Below are positions 1 to 9,856 of a stretch of DNA of 64,000 bases, piece by piece (the stretch's first letter is position 1; each line of letters opens with the position of its first letter). The translations under genes and the position numbers were made by a program. The DNA is from Spirochaetaceae bacterium (lineage in GTDB: Bacteria; Spirochaetota; Spirochaetia; Treponematales; Rectinemataceae): contig JAOABY010000003.1 of the NCBI GenBank assembly GCA_026418115.1, positions 2,503-66,502 of the forward strand. The letters run 5' to 3'. The notes below the pieces were generated by a model. That model saw nothing but the letters and a program-made list of their open reading frames with translations, ran no database searches and had not been told where the DNA came from.

Positions 1-1
1 C

Positions 2-613
2 GGACGACCTTTCCTTGACCTCTATGTAACCGGCACCGACATCAGCAACCGCATGCCCCGCGTCTTCTCGTGGGAAACCACTCCTGACATGGAAGTCGCA
101 CTTGCGGTTCGCATTTCCATGTCCATCCCCGTCTTCTTTGAGGCAATTGAATACCAGTACCCCGGCACACATGAACCTCAGTACTACGCGGACGGTGGCA
201 TCATGTGGAACTACCCTGTCAACATTTTCGATGATCGCAAGTATGGCAGAAGCATTGCAGATGGTATCAACGAGGAAACGCTGGGATTCTTCATCTTTAC
301 TTCTCCTGAGTCGACCCGCTACAAGCCTGTAAAGAGCATGACGGACTACATCACGGCTCTATTCGAGAGCCTGCTGCTGGTGCAGGAACACCTCGTCATC
401 CAGAGCGAGAAGAACCACCACCGGACGATTTTTATCGATGACTGTGGCATACGTCCTACCGACTTCGATATCGATGTGCAGGACGAGCGCTACATGGCAC
501 TGTTCCAGTCCGGCTATCGATCGGCTGCCTCGTTCTTCGAGAAGAAAAGCGAGTGGAGCGCTTTTTTCCGCGCGCTCAAGCAGCGATTCGGATGGAAAGA
601 ATCGGAGTTCTGA
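2..613 (+). CDS. Patatin-like phospholipase family protein, C-terminal part (5' end outside window)
   Basis: Open frame continues to the window edge; VTGTDISNR...SMSIPVFFEA...YADGGIMWNYPV is typical of patatin-like proteins (catalytic DGG/DGA region). Confidence 0.75.
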   Translation, partial: GRPFLDLYVTGTDISNRMPRVFSWETTPDMEVALAVRISMSIPVFFEAIEYQYPGTHEPQYYADGGIMWNYPVNIFDDRKYGRSIADGINEETLGFFIFTSPESTRYKPVKSMTDYITALFESLLLVQEHLVIQSEKNHHRTIFIDDCGIRPTDFDIDVQDERYMALFQSGYRSAASFFEKKSEWSAFFRALKQRFGWKESEF

Positions 614-614
614 C

Positions 615-1334
615 ATGGCAACAGGTGCTCTGTACACCCATCTTGCCCGCGTGTATGACCTTGTGTTTCCCTTTCCCTCTGCGTGCGTCGATGCCATTGC
701 TGCGATGGTACCGGAGCACGCGCCCAGGCGGCTGATCGACGCAGGAGCCGCAACCGGAGCCCTCGTACGGACTTTCTCGAATCTTGGATGGGAAGCTCTG
801 GGCATCGAACTGGATCCGGAAATGGTGGCACGTGCCGGTCCCCTGGTAGTCCAGGGCTCGATGCTCGATATCTGTACGATTGCAGGCCGAATGTTCCCCG
901 CCGGCGCGCGTTTTGGAGCAATCACCTGCCTTGGCAATACGCTTCCCCACATCGACCCCGGTAGCCGGCTGCCATTCTTCAGAGACGCCCGCGAGCTTTT
1001 GGAAGAAGGCGCTCCACTGGTGATCCAGATGCTCAACTATGCTCATCCTGCAGTACATCCCGGATACTGCTTTCCCGAGATACGGGTGGGGGGCGTGGTA
1101 TTCCGGAGAGCATACGAGGCCGGACCTTCCCCTGGTACGCTCGCCTTCAGAACGGAGCTGCAGATAGACTGTGAACAGTACCGGGACAGCACCACGCTGT
1201 ATCCTCTGGAACCAGCGGCGCTCGAATCACTGCTCCATCAGGCAGGCTTCAATGCAGTGAGCTTTTTCAGAGGATGGGATTGCCTGCCCTTCGATGCGCA
1301 GCATGATTTCTATCTGATTGCGGTTGCCCGCTAG
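615..1334 (+). CDS. Class I SAM-dependent methyltransferase
   Basis: ATG just after previous stop; motif I-like RLIDAGAATGALVRTFSNLGWEALGIELDPEMV. Confidence 0.75.
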   Translation: MATGALYTHLARVYDLVFPFPSACVDAIAAMVPEHAPRRLIDAGAATGALVRTFSNLGWEALGIELDPEMVARAGPLVVQGSMLDICTIAGRMFPAGARFGAITCLGNTLPHIDPGSRLPFFRDARELLEEGAPLVIQMLNYAHPAVHPGYCFPEIRVGGVVFRRAYEAGPSPGTLAFRTELQIDCEQYRDSTTLYPLEPAALESLLHQAGFNAVSFFRGWDCLPFDAQHDFYLIAVAR

Positions 1335-1464
1335 TCCTTCCTCCTTGCCATTCTGCCATCGTTGAGGTATTATGGTCATATGCTCATAATTTGGCGGAGC
1401 AGCTCCTGACATTCATTTCAACTGCCTGTACCGACCATACAGCATCCGCCTCAAGGAGTCTTTC

Positions 1465-2253
1465 ATGAATCTTGTTCCCGAGAAGAAACAGAATCCTTCC
1501 ATCAAGAGGGTCATCGGCGTCGTGAGCGGCAAGGGCGGCGTTGGCAAGTCAATGGTAGCGACCCTGCTGGCTCAGGCTCTTGCTGCGCGTGGCTCGAGCG
1601 TAGGTATTCTCGATGCCGATATCACCGGCCCTAGCATCCCCCGCATGCTCGGAGTCGACAGCTTCAGAGCGGAATCCGACGGCGAACATCTCTACCCCAT
1701 CCAGAATGAAGAAGGCATCAAGGTGCTCTCCATCAACCTCTTCAACGAGCGTGAGGATGAGCCGGTCATCTGGCGAGGCCCCCTGCTTGCCAAAGCCATT
1801 GAACAGTTCTGGAACGATACGGTGTGGGGAGACCTCGATTACCTCATTCTCGACTTCCCGCCGGGAACTTCAGATGTGTCGCTCACGGCCTTCCAAACCA
1901 TACCGTTTGCAGGCATCGTGGTGGTAGCCACTCCCCAGGATTACGTATCGATGATTGTACGAAAATCGATCAGGATGGCGTCCATGCTCAAGACGCCCGT
2001 GCTCGGAGTCGTGGAGAACATGCGCACCATGGTCTGCCCGCACTGTGGAGAGGAAGTAAAGCTCTTCGATGATGGCAGCAATGGCACCGCCAGAATGGGA
2101 TTGCCTGTTCTTGCCCGCCTGCCGTGGCGCAAGGAATTCGCGCAGACGCGCGCCATCCGATGGTCAGAGCTGACTCCTCATGCTCGCAGGGAAGTAGAAT
2201 CCCTGGCTGCCGAAGTCGAACTTGCGCTGGCATCCATGGCCGGCGCTCAGTAA
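1465..2253 (+). CDS. Mrp/NBP35 family P-loop ATPase (Fe-S cluster carrier)
   Basis: VVSGKGGVGKSMVATLLAQAL Walker A, LDADITGPSIPRMLG, MVCPHCGEEV CxxC motif. Confidence 0.9.
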   Translation: MNLVPEKKQNPSIKRVIGVVSGKGGVGKSMVATLLAQALAARGSSVGILDADITGPSIPRMLGVDSFRAESDGEHLYPIQNEEGIKVLSINLFNEREDEPVIWRGPLLAKAIEQFWNDTVWGDLDYLILDFPPGTSDVSLTAFQTIPFAGIVVVATPQDYVSMIVRKSIRMASMLKTPVLGVVENMRTMVCPHCGEEVKLFDDGSNGTARMGLPVLARLPWRKEFAQTRAIRWSELTPHARREVESLAAEVELALASMAGAQ

Positions 2254-2266
2254 TCCGTGGAAGACC

Positions 2267-3334
2267 ATGGCCCGTCCCGTCTGCACGCGATTCATCGAGG
2301 CCCGCTTCCCTTGTCTGCGGTTCGGACCTCTGCAGCACGAGGAAGTCTCACAGGATGCACCTGCCATAACCCTGCTGGCGGACGAGGCTGAGGCCTTGCG
2401 ACTGGCTGATCTCGAAGGTATGTACCAGGAAGCCGCAGCAGCCCGGATGGGCATCTCGCGCCAGACATTCGGACGCATTGTCACCTCGGCACGGCGCAAG
2501 GTAGCAGAGGCAATTCTGCAGGGAAAGCCCCTGCATATCAATACTTCTTGCCACGTGGATCAGACTGCCGGCTCACCGGGAGCTGAACGGATACTCGCTG
2601 CCCTGGCAATGGACGGAACCTGCATTTCGAGTCATTTCGGGCGGAGCGAGCGCTTTGCTCTCTATGAAATTGGTCCGGATGGCGCGACTGCATGTGGAGA
2701 AATTCCGGCATCGAGTGCGGAGGGGCCGCTTGGTTCGATTGCAGCCGAGCTGGCGCGATCGGGTGTGCGAATGCTGGCAACTGGTGCCATTGGCATGCCG
2801 GCACTCAGAAAATTGCAGGCCTATGGGATCGAGGTGCGCCTCACGGCAGCTCAAACCGCGGATGAGGCGCTGCAAGCCCTGGGCTGCCAGCTCGCAGCAA
2901 ATCTACCAGAGGGAAGAACCGAAGCAGAGGAGAAACATATGAAGATAGCTATTGTTTCCGATGATGGAACGACCATCAGCAGACATTTCGGAAGAGCAAC
3001 GCACTATGTCGTGGTAACTCTCGAACAGGGCACTGTCGTTTCCAGAGAACTGCGTGACAAAGCAGGGCACCAGCATTTTGCGGGTAATCATGAGCACCAT
3101 CACGATCATGGCGCTCACGGATTCGATCATCATGCACAGGATCGGCATGCCATGATGGCACTCGCAATCAAAGACTGTCATGCAGTGGTAGTCGGCGGCA
3201 TGGGAGCAGGAGCGTATTACGCCATGCAGTCAGCTGGCATACGCCCCATCGTGACCGAACTGTCCACCGTCGATGAGGTCATCGCGGCATATCTCGCCGG
3301 CACCCTCAAGGATCATCCGGAGTACCTGCACTGA
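2267..3334 (+). CDS. DUF134 - NifX/NifB-like - NifX/NifB-like fusion protein with His-rich insert
   Basis: N-term MARPVCTRFIEARFP...GISRQTFGRIVTSARRKVAEAI (DUF134); two GTxISxHFGR NifX-like domains; HQHFAGNHEHHHDHGAHGFDHH insert. Confidence 0.8.
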   Translation: MARPVCTRFIEARFPCLRFGPLQHEEVSQDAPAITLLADEAEALRLADLEGMYQEAAAARMGISRQTFGRIVTSARRKVAEAILQGKPLHINTSCHVDQTAGSPGAERILAALAMDGTCISSHFGRSERFALYEIGPDGATACGEIPASSAEGPLGSIAAELARSGVRMLATGAIGMPALRKLQAYGIEVRLTAAQTADEALQALGCQLAANLPEGRTEAEEKHMKIAIVSDDGTTISRHFGRATHYVVVTLEQGTVVSRELRDKAGHQHFAGNHEHHHDHGAHGFDHHAQDRHAMMALAIKDCHAVVVGGMGAGAYYAMQSAGIRPIVTELSTVDEVIAAYLAGTLKDHPEYLH

Positions 3335-3389
3335 AAGACTCTGACCGGTACCAACTGCAGCATGGCGCAGGCATCTTTTCTGCGCTATC

Positions 3390-4214
3390 ATGACAGACAT
3401 GTGGGATTTCTTCTCGCCAGAACCATTGCAGTGGTACCGGTGGCGTCTGGATGGCGCCGAGGCCTGGCTCCGGAAAAACGGTGAAGAATGGAGGCTCGCA
3501 CTCTGCAGTGTGGGCTTCAGAGACATCGAAGCAGACTCGGGCGGTCCTGAAAAGGCCAGCCCCCACTCGGATCTTGAAGTGTCCTTTGGTGTCGGGCTAG
3601 GCTCACGCGTAGCGCTCAGACCCCGCCTCAGCGAAATTCCCTATCTCATCATGGTGCGCAACCATGTGAGGCTGCTGCCAGGTTCCGAAGCTTCCTTCAG
3701 CATAGCCCTGCCACCCTTGCTGCGCTTCGAGCTGGAAGGCGGAAAGGTGCTGCTCGAAGGCCAGCCTTTCAAGGTATCCCAGACCTGGTTTGGCGACAAA
3801 ACCGCCGGCAATCTCTGTCTCTCCCTTCCGATGTCACTTGATCCGCAATGTGCCGGCGAACAGCAGGATGCTGCAGCCAATACCCCCGCAGGCTCGACTC
3901 CTTCAACCCGCTATACGACATGCCGGTCGCTTGTCCAATGCAGGCTGGTGGTCCGCAATGCATCGAAAGATCAGGTAGATCTCGACAGATTCGCGATTTT
4001 TACCGACATGATCAACATCTATCTGCAGGGTGACCGACTTGTCACCGATACGGTGACCATCATTGCAACACAGGACGGTTCGCTCCAGACCCGCATCGAG
4101 AAAAGTCCTGCCTCACTGCCCATACTGCAACCTGCGGCCCGATCCGGTACCAGCGAATTCCTCCTCAAGCGGGGAGTGAGTTTTCTGAAGAGCATTGCAG
4201 GCCTCCAGGAATAG
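3390..4214 (+). CDS. DUF432-like protein upstream of mscS
   Basis: Long ORF with downstream MscS neighbour; family assigned by resemblance and context. Confidence 0.5.
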   Translation: MTDMWDFFSPEPLQWYRWRLDGAEAWLRKNGEEWRLALCSVGFRDIEADSGGPEKASPHSDLEVSFGVGLGSRVALRPRLSEIPYLIMVRNHVRLLPGSEASFSIALPPLLRFELEGGKVLLEGQPFKVSQTWFGDKTAGNLCLSLPMSLDPQCAGEQQDAAANTPAGSTPSTRYTTCRSLVQCRLVVRNASKDQVDLDRFAIFTDMINIYLQGDRLVTDTVTIIATQDGSLQTRIEKSPASLPILQPAARSGTSEFLLKRGVSFLKSIAGLQE

Positions 4215-4233
4215 GCAGCACGGGGAGAATGCC

Positions 4234-5084
4234 ATGAATGCCATGCAGATACCTTTCGATTTCAATACCTTTCTCAAGCCTTTCATGACACCGGAATTCT
4301 GGAACAGACTGATCGGAACCGCCCTGGCCGTGCTGTTCATCCTGGCTCTGTTCCGCATCCTGCAGGTACTGGTAAAACGGACCGCAGAAAAACACCTGCC
4401 CGAATCCAAGGCCTTCCTGGTACGCAAGCTCGTCAGATATACGGGTTATGTGATTGCGGCCATGACTATTCTGAAGGCCGCGGGCATCGACATCTCTGCC
4501 CTGCTCGGTGCAGCCGGCATCGCTGGCATCGCGCTTGGATTTGCCGCACAGACATCGGTCTCGAATTTCATCAGCGGCATTTTTCTCATCTCGGAGAAAC
4601 CTTTCGGTATTGGCGATGTGATTCAGACCGGCGATATTACCGGCACGGTGCTGTCCATCGACCTGCTGTCCATCAAGATCCAGACCTTCGACAACCGCTA
4701 TGTGCGCATCCCCAATGAATCAATCATCAAGACCAATGTGGTGAATCTCACCCGCTTTCCCATCAGGCGGCTGGATATACGATTCCAGGTTTCCTATGGA
4801 ACCGATCTGGAGCTGTCATCCAGATACTCAAAGGCATAGTGATGCGGAATCAGTATGCGCTCGACAATCCCGAACCGCTCATACTCATCGACAGCTTCGA
4901 AAACTCGGGCATTGCAATACTGTTTGGCGTGTGGTTCGAGCGTTCGAGACTCGTCGATCTCAAGAACTCGCTCATCCTCGACATGCAGAAAGCCTTTGCG
5001 GAAGCGCACATCGAAATCCCCTACCCGAAACTGGACATCAGAATCAGGGAATCGCAGCGCTCCGATATTCCTGAAGGGACTTGA
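4234..5084 (+). pseudogene. mscS: MscS-family mechanosensitive channel, frameshifted near 4808
   Basis: Frame 1 encodes MscS core (LLGAAGIAGIALGFAAQTSVSNFISGIFLISEKPF...NESIIKTNVVNLTRFPIRRLDI) to 4839; the C-terminal domain (AVIQILKGIVMRNQYALDNPEPLILIDSFENSGIAILFGVWFE...) continues in another frame to 5084. Confidence 0.85.
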
Positions 5085-8000
5085 TTTCGATACCCCTTTG
5101 CCGGTACCTGCGGAGCGCTTCGGCAAAGGCGCGCGCGAGTTTGATGTCCGTGATGAGCGGTATATCGAGGTCCACCGCAAGCCTCCGTATCAGATAATCA
5201 TTCCGCAGTTCAAGCTCGCGATTGTTCTTGGGAATATTGATGACCAGATCGATACTCCTCCGCCTGAGCTCCGTAGCAATATTAGGTTCGCGACGCTCGA
5301 GCGGCCAATGCAGCGTCTGAACTGGGATGCCTGCCGATGCGAGGAATTTCGCCGTTCCCCTGGATGCAACGAATTCATATCCCATTTCGACAAGCGCCCG
5401 TGCGCTCTCCAGAAAATCAAGCTTATCTTCGAGCGGCCCCGTAGAGAGCAGGATGCGCCGGGCAGGAATCCGATGCCCCACCGATAGCAGAGCCTTGAGC
5501 AGCGCATCATGCACATCGCTGCCAATGCACCCTACTTCTCCTGTTGAGGCCATCTCGACACCTGGTACGGGATCAACTCCTGCCAGTCTGGAAAAACTGA
5601 ACTGCGCAGCCTTGACGCCAACCCATGCCACTTCCATTGCCGAGGGTGGTATTGCAGGCAATTCCACTCCCGTCATGGCCCGCACCGCGAGGTCGATCAT
5701 GTCGACACCGCCAACTTTGGAACTGAACGGGAAGCTTCGGGAAGCGCGGAGATTGCATTCAATTACCTTGACCTTGTTATCGATCGCCAGAAACTGAATA
5801 TTGCAGGGCCCCGTTATGTTGAGTGCGGACGCAATCTTCGCTGCGATGCTTCTGATCTGGCGCAGGGTTTCGAGATAGATGCGCTGGGCAGGGAGCACGA
5901 CCGTGGCATCCCCGGAATGCACGCCGGCATTTTCGACATGCTCAGCGATTGCGTAGTAGAGCATGGTTCCATGAGCAGCCACGAAATCGATTTCGATCTC
6001 CTTGGCTCCCTCGAGAAATTTCGACACCACCACCGGCTTGTCGCGGGATATCGCAGCTGCCTTGTCGAGATATCTCTGCAGACTTGCATCATCCCACACC
6101 ACCTGCATGGCCGCGCCGGAAAGCACATAGCTCGGTCTGACAAGTACGGGATACCCCACTTCTCTAGCGAACCGCCGCACCGACTCCAGATCGCTGGCCT
6201 GCATCCATGGTGGCTGCTCGATGCCGAGTCTGTCCAGAAGTGCCGAAAAAGACTGCCTGTCCTCTGCACGGTCGATATCCAGAGGGGAAGTACCGAGTAC
6301 CACTACACCGTCGTCATAGAGAGCGCCTGCCAGATTGTTGGCGATCTGGCCGCCCATGGAGAGAAGAAGGCCATCAGGGCATTCTCTCTCGTAAATATCG
6401 AGTACCCGTTCATGGCTCAGTTCATCGAAGTACAGCCGATCGCAGACATCATAATCCGTGCTCACCGTCTCGGGATTGCAGTTGATCATGATGGTATGCC
6501 TGCCCAGATCGCGGAGCGTGGTCACAGCCCGCACACAGCACCAGTCAAACTCCACTGAAGAACCGATGCGGTAGGGACCTGAACCCAGGACCAGGATGCC
6601 AGTGCGCAGCGGTGCTACATCATCTGAGTTGCCGCCATAGGTCATGTAGAGGTAATTGGTCTGAGCCGGAAATTCCGCAGCCAGCGTATCGATCTGTTTG
6701 ACTGCGGGCAGAATGCCCATGCTCTGGCGCATGCGGCGGACAGCCTTTTCTTCCAACCCATAGATATCGGCAATTGCGGCATCCGAAAATCCGAGCTTCT
6801 TCGCTTTGCGGAGAAGATCGGGACTCGGCATGCTGAGCGCGCTTCCTGCATTCGATGCCTGGCCTGCATGCCGCTCCATGCTCTCCTGACACCGTGCGAT
6901 ATTCTCCAGTTTGCCGAGGAACCATGCATCGATATGGGTGAGCCGTGCAATGCGGCGCATGCTCCATCCCTGCAGGAGCGCAGCGTATACGGCAAAGATG
7001 CGGCGATCTGTCGGTCTGGAGAGCGCCTGAGTCAGGGTTCTGAATCCATCACCCAGCACTTTCTTGTCTGCCGTGAGCCCCTCCACACCGAGTCCCAGCA
7101 TGCGGATCGCCTTCTGCAGCGCCTCTTCGAAGCATCTGCCGATCGCCATCACCTCGCCGACCGATTTCATCTCGCTGCCGATGGTACGCTCGGCCCCACG
7201 GAATTTCGCAAAGTCCCAGCAGGGCATCTTGACTACGACATAGTCAAGCGCCGGTTCGAAGCAGGCTGTCGTGGTTCTGGTGATACGGTTGGCGACTTCG
7301 GTGAGCGATGCACCCAGCGCCAGCTTTGCTGCCACAAAGGCGAGCGGATACCCCGTAGCCTTCGAGGCAAGCGCCGAGCTGCGCGAAAGTCGCGCATTGA
7401 CCTCGATGACGCGGTACCTGTCGGAGGAGGGATCAAGAGCAAACTGAATGTTGCACTCCCCCACAATCCCGAGATGGGATACCACGCGGATGGCTGCCTG
7501 ACGCAACATCTGATATTCATGGTCATCCAGCGTCTGGGATGGAGCGACTACGATGCTCTCCCCTGTATGAATGCCAAGAGGATCGAAATTCTCCATGTTG
7601 CAGACAGTCACACAGTTTCCTGCGCCATCGCGCACCACCTCGTACTCGATCTCCTTCCAGCCACCAAGCCACTCCTCAACAAGCACCTGGGGAGCCACGG
7701 CAAACGCCCGCTCGCACCGAGACCGGAGCTGGGCTTCATCCCTGCAGAGGCCGGAGCCCGAACCTCCCAGCGCGTAGGCAGCCCGGACCATCACCGGATA
7801 GCCTATATGAGAAGCCGCTTCGCATGCCTCATCCACACTCGTCGCAGCCAGGCTTCTTGGAACCGGTATGCCTATTCCCTGGAGCGTTGCCGCAAAGAGA
7901 TGCCGATCCTCGGTAGCTTCGATTGCCTGGACGGGAGTGCCGAGCACTTCCACCCCATAGGCGGCAAGGACCCCACTGCGCGCGAGTTCGACGCCGCAAT

Positions 8001-8280
8001 TCAGGGCCGTCTGTCCTCCAAAGGAGAGCAGGATCCCTTCCGGCCGCTCCTTCTCAATGACCCTTGCTATGATGTCGGGCACGAGAGGCAGGAAATAGGT
8101 TGCATCCGCCATATCCTCGCCAGTCTGCACGGTTGCGATATTCGGATTGATCAGAATGGTTCTGATCCCTTCCTCGCGCAGGGCCTTGAGCGCCTGTGAC
8201 CCTGAATAGTCGAATTCGCCAGCTTGCCCGATTCTGAGACCTCCAGACCCGAGCACCAGTACACTGTTCGGCTTTTTCAT
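5044..8280 (-). CDS. carB: Carbamoyl-phosphate synthase large subunit
   Basis: 1078 aa; MKKPNSVLVLGSGGLRIGQAGEFDYSGSQALKALREEG and second-half repeat VLGSGPYRIGSSVEFDWCCVRA. Confidence 0.97.
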   Translation of the reverse strand: MKKPNSVLVLGSGGLRIGQAGEFDYSGSQALKALREEGIRTILINPNIATVQTGEDMADATYFLPLVPDIIARVIEKERPEGILLSFGGQTALNCGVELARSGVLAAYGVEVLGTPVQAIEATEDRHLFAATLQGIGIPVPRSLAATSVDEACEAASHIGYPVMVRAAYALGGSGSGLCRDEAQLRSRCERAFAVAPQVLVEEWLGGWKEIEYEVVRDGAGNCVTVCNMENFDPLGIHTGESIVVAPSQTLDDHEYQMLRQAAIRVVSHLGIVGECNIQFALDPSSDRYRVIEVNARLSRSSALASKATGYPLAFVAAKLALGASLTEVANRITRTTTACFEPALDYVVVKMPCWDFAKFRGAERTIGSEMKSVGEVMAIGRCFEEALQKAIRMLGLGVEGLTADKKVLGDGFRTLTQALSRPTDRRIFAVYAALLQGWSMRRIARLTHIDAWFLGKLENIARCQESMERHAGQASNAGSALSMPSPDLLRKAKKLGFSDAAIADIYGLEEKAVRRMRQSMGILPAVKQIDTLAAEFPAQTNYLYMTYGGNSDDVAPLRTGILVLGSGPYRIGSSVEFDWCCVRAVTTLRDLGRHTIMINCNPETVSTDYDVCDRLYFDELSHERVLDIYERECPDGLLLSMGGQIANNLAGALYDDGVVVLGTSPLDIDRAEDRQSFSALLDRLGIEQPPWMQASDLESVRRFAREVGYPVLVRPSYVLSGAAMQVVWDDASLQRYLDKAAAISRDKPVVVSKFLEGAKEIEIDFVAAHGTMLYYAIAEHVENAGVHSGDATVVLPAQRIYLETLRQIRSIAAKIASALNITGPCNIQFLAIDNKVKVIECNLRASRSFPFSSKVGGVDMIDLAVRAMTGVELPAIPPSAMEVAWVGVKAAQFSFSRLAGVDPVPGVEMASTGEVGCIGSDVHDALLKALLSVGHRIPARRILLSTGPLEDKLDFLESARALVEMGYEFVASRGTAKFLASAGIPVQTLHWPLERREPNIATELRRRSIDLVINIPKNNRELELRNDYLIRRLAVDLDIPLITDIKLARAFAEALRRYRQRGIEIKSLQEYRSAAIP

Positions 8281-9383
8281 GCTCCGGCCTCCTTCAGGGT
8301 CTGGACGAAGCGGTCAAACAGAAATTCCGTATCCCGCGGTCCGGGACACCCCTCGGGATGGAACTGCACGGCAGAGAACCTGCCATCTTCAGACCTGATT
8401 CCCTCGATGGTGCCGTCATTGGCATTTCTGAACCACACCTGCCATCCGTGAGGAAGAGAATGTTCACGCACCGCATAGCCATGATTCTGGCTGGTAATGA
8501 AGCAGCGACTGGTACCTGTTTCGATACAGGGCTGGTTCTGGCTGCGATGACCGTACGGCAGTTTCCAGGTATCCGCTCCTGCGGCAAGGGCGAGAATCTG
8601 ATTGCCAAGACAGATCCCGAATACCGGGCGATCTCCCCTGAGAAGCCGACGCACCTCGGCAATGGTGCGCGAACACTGCTTCGGGTCTCCGGGGCCATTG
8701 GAGAGCACCACACCGTCAAAGACAAGCCCCTCGAGATCATGATCCCAGGGTACCCTAATGACCCTGAGCCCGCGTGCCAGCAGATTGCGCAGTATATTGA
8801 GCTTGGCGCCACAATCCACCAGTACTACCTGCGCCCCGGTCCAGGCAGCCGGTTCATAGGTTTCGACGCCCCGGCAGCTGACTGATGCAACGGGATGTTC
8901 AGGCTTTTCTTCATTTAGCAGTGCGAGCCCCTCGTCAACACTGCCGGTGATGATGACACCGCGCATGGTTCCCCGGCTGCGCAACTGCCGTGTGAGTGCG
9001 CGAGTATCAATGCCTGAGAGAATGGGAACTCGCTCAGCCTCCATCCATGTCACAAGACTCATGGCGCTGGCATGATGGGAAGGAGCTTCGCACAACTCAT
9101 TCACCACCAGAGCAGCTGCATGAATACGCGAAGATTCGAACAATTCCGGAAGACCATAGGAATCACGACGCAGACGGGGAACTCCATAATTTCCGATGAG
9201 AGGATAGGTTGCGACCAGAATCTGGCCTTCATACGATGGATCGGTGAGTGACTGGGCATAACCGGTCATGCCAGTTGCGAAGACGACCTCGCCCGCTGCC
9301 GGAACATACCCGCCATGAATGGTACCTGGATAGCATGAGCCATCTTCAAGTACCAGCATTCCCTGTTCGTGCTGCTGCTTCAT
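8277..9383 (-). CDS. carA: Carbamoyl-phosphate synthase small subunit
   Basis: LEDGSCYPGTIHG...GDPKQC...PVFGICLGNQILALAAGADTWKLPYGHRSQNQP; 4-bp overlap with carB; ATG at 9383. Confidence 0.95.
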   Translation of the reverse strand: MKQQHEQGMLVLEDGSCYPGTIHGGYVPAAGEVVFATGMTGYAQSLTDPSYEGQILVATYPLIGNYGVPRLRRDSYGLPELFESSRIHAAALVVNELCEAPSHHASAMSLVTWMEAERVPILSGIDTRALTRQLRSRGTMRGVIITGSVDEGLALLNEEKPEHPVASVSCRGVETYEPAAWTGAQVVLVDCGAKLNILRNLLARGLRVIRVPWDHDLEGLVFDGVVLSNGPGDPKQCSRTIAEVRRLLRGDRPVFGICLGNQILALAAGADTWKLPYGHRSQNQPCIETGTSRCFITSQNHGYAVREHSLPHGWQVWFRNANDGTIEGIRSEDGRFSAVQFHPEGCPGPRDTEFLFDRFVQTLKEAGA

Positions 9384-9530
9384 TCCTGCCGGCCTCCCCC
9401 GGTTGGATTTGCATGAATTTACAGTATTACGTATTTTTATGCAATACACATGCGATAAGGACGAATAGATTTGCATTCAAAACAGGTTTCCGTGAGTAGC
9501 CGCTTCAGAGGTTTTTGTATATCTATCCAG

Positions 9531-9567
9531 AAAAACGCGAGGCCGGCACACTCTGTCCGGCCTCTTT
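9531..9567 (-). terminator. Rho-independent terminator between putative promoter at ~9750 and carA
   Basis: Minus strand GAGGCCGGACAGAGTGTGCCGGCCTCGCGTTTTT; 8-bp stem followed by U-run. Confidence 0.75.
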
Positions 9568-9714
9568 TCCCGTACAGGGATCGCGCACCGCCCAGCTTTA
9601 CCTTCTGGATCCCTGGAAGGCTCGTGCTGGTCCTGCGCAGGCGATGTGATGCACCGCCTCTCATGTGCATCCGGTGCATGCCCGGATGGTATCGGCGGAG
9701 CGATGCTCCGTCCT
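9531..9714 (-). ncRNA. Candidate structured leader/sRNA between the promoter and terminator upstream of carA
   Basis: Promoter and terminator ~180 nt apart; internal GATGCAC/GTGCATC, CAGGGATC/GATCCCTG and CCAGC/GCTGG complementarities; family not recognised. Confidence 0.45.
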
Positions 9715-9721
9715 TGCTTTC

Positions 9722-9750
9722 ACTATAAGTTCATCAGGTAGCGCAGTCAA
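9722..9750 (-). promoter_or_regulatory. Sigma70-like promoter
   Basis: Minus strand TTGACT-N17-TATAGT (gcgctacctgatgaact spacer). Confidence 0.65.
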
Positions 9751-9856
9751 GGAAAATTCTTCAGAACACATATTTCTGCTTTTCATGCCGGATTCAGGCT
9801 GTACATTCCATGCAGAAAGCATTATCTTGAATTAACATATAAATGTGGAGGGTGCC

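Noticed and set aside
6868-8199. 443-aa plus-strand ORF opposite carB
   Set aside because: Shadow ORF of a long, GC-rich, clearly recognised carB on the opposite strand; no protein family recognised.
9531-9714. Idea that the carA-upstream RNA is 4.5S/SRP RNA, 6S RNA, tmRNA or RNase P RNA
   Set aside because: None of the conserved motifs of those RNAs (such as GGUCAGGUCCGGAAGGAAGCAGCC or the tmRNA tRNA-like end) and no 5'/3' closing helix were seen.
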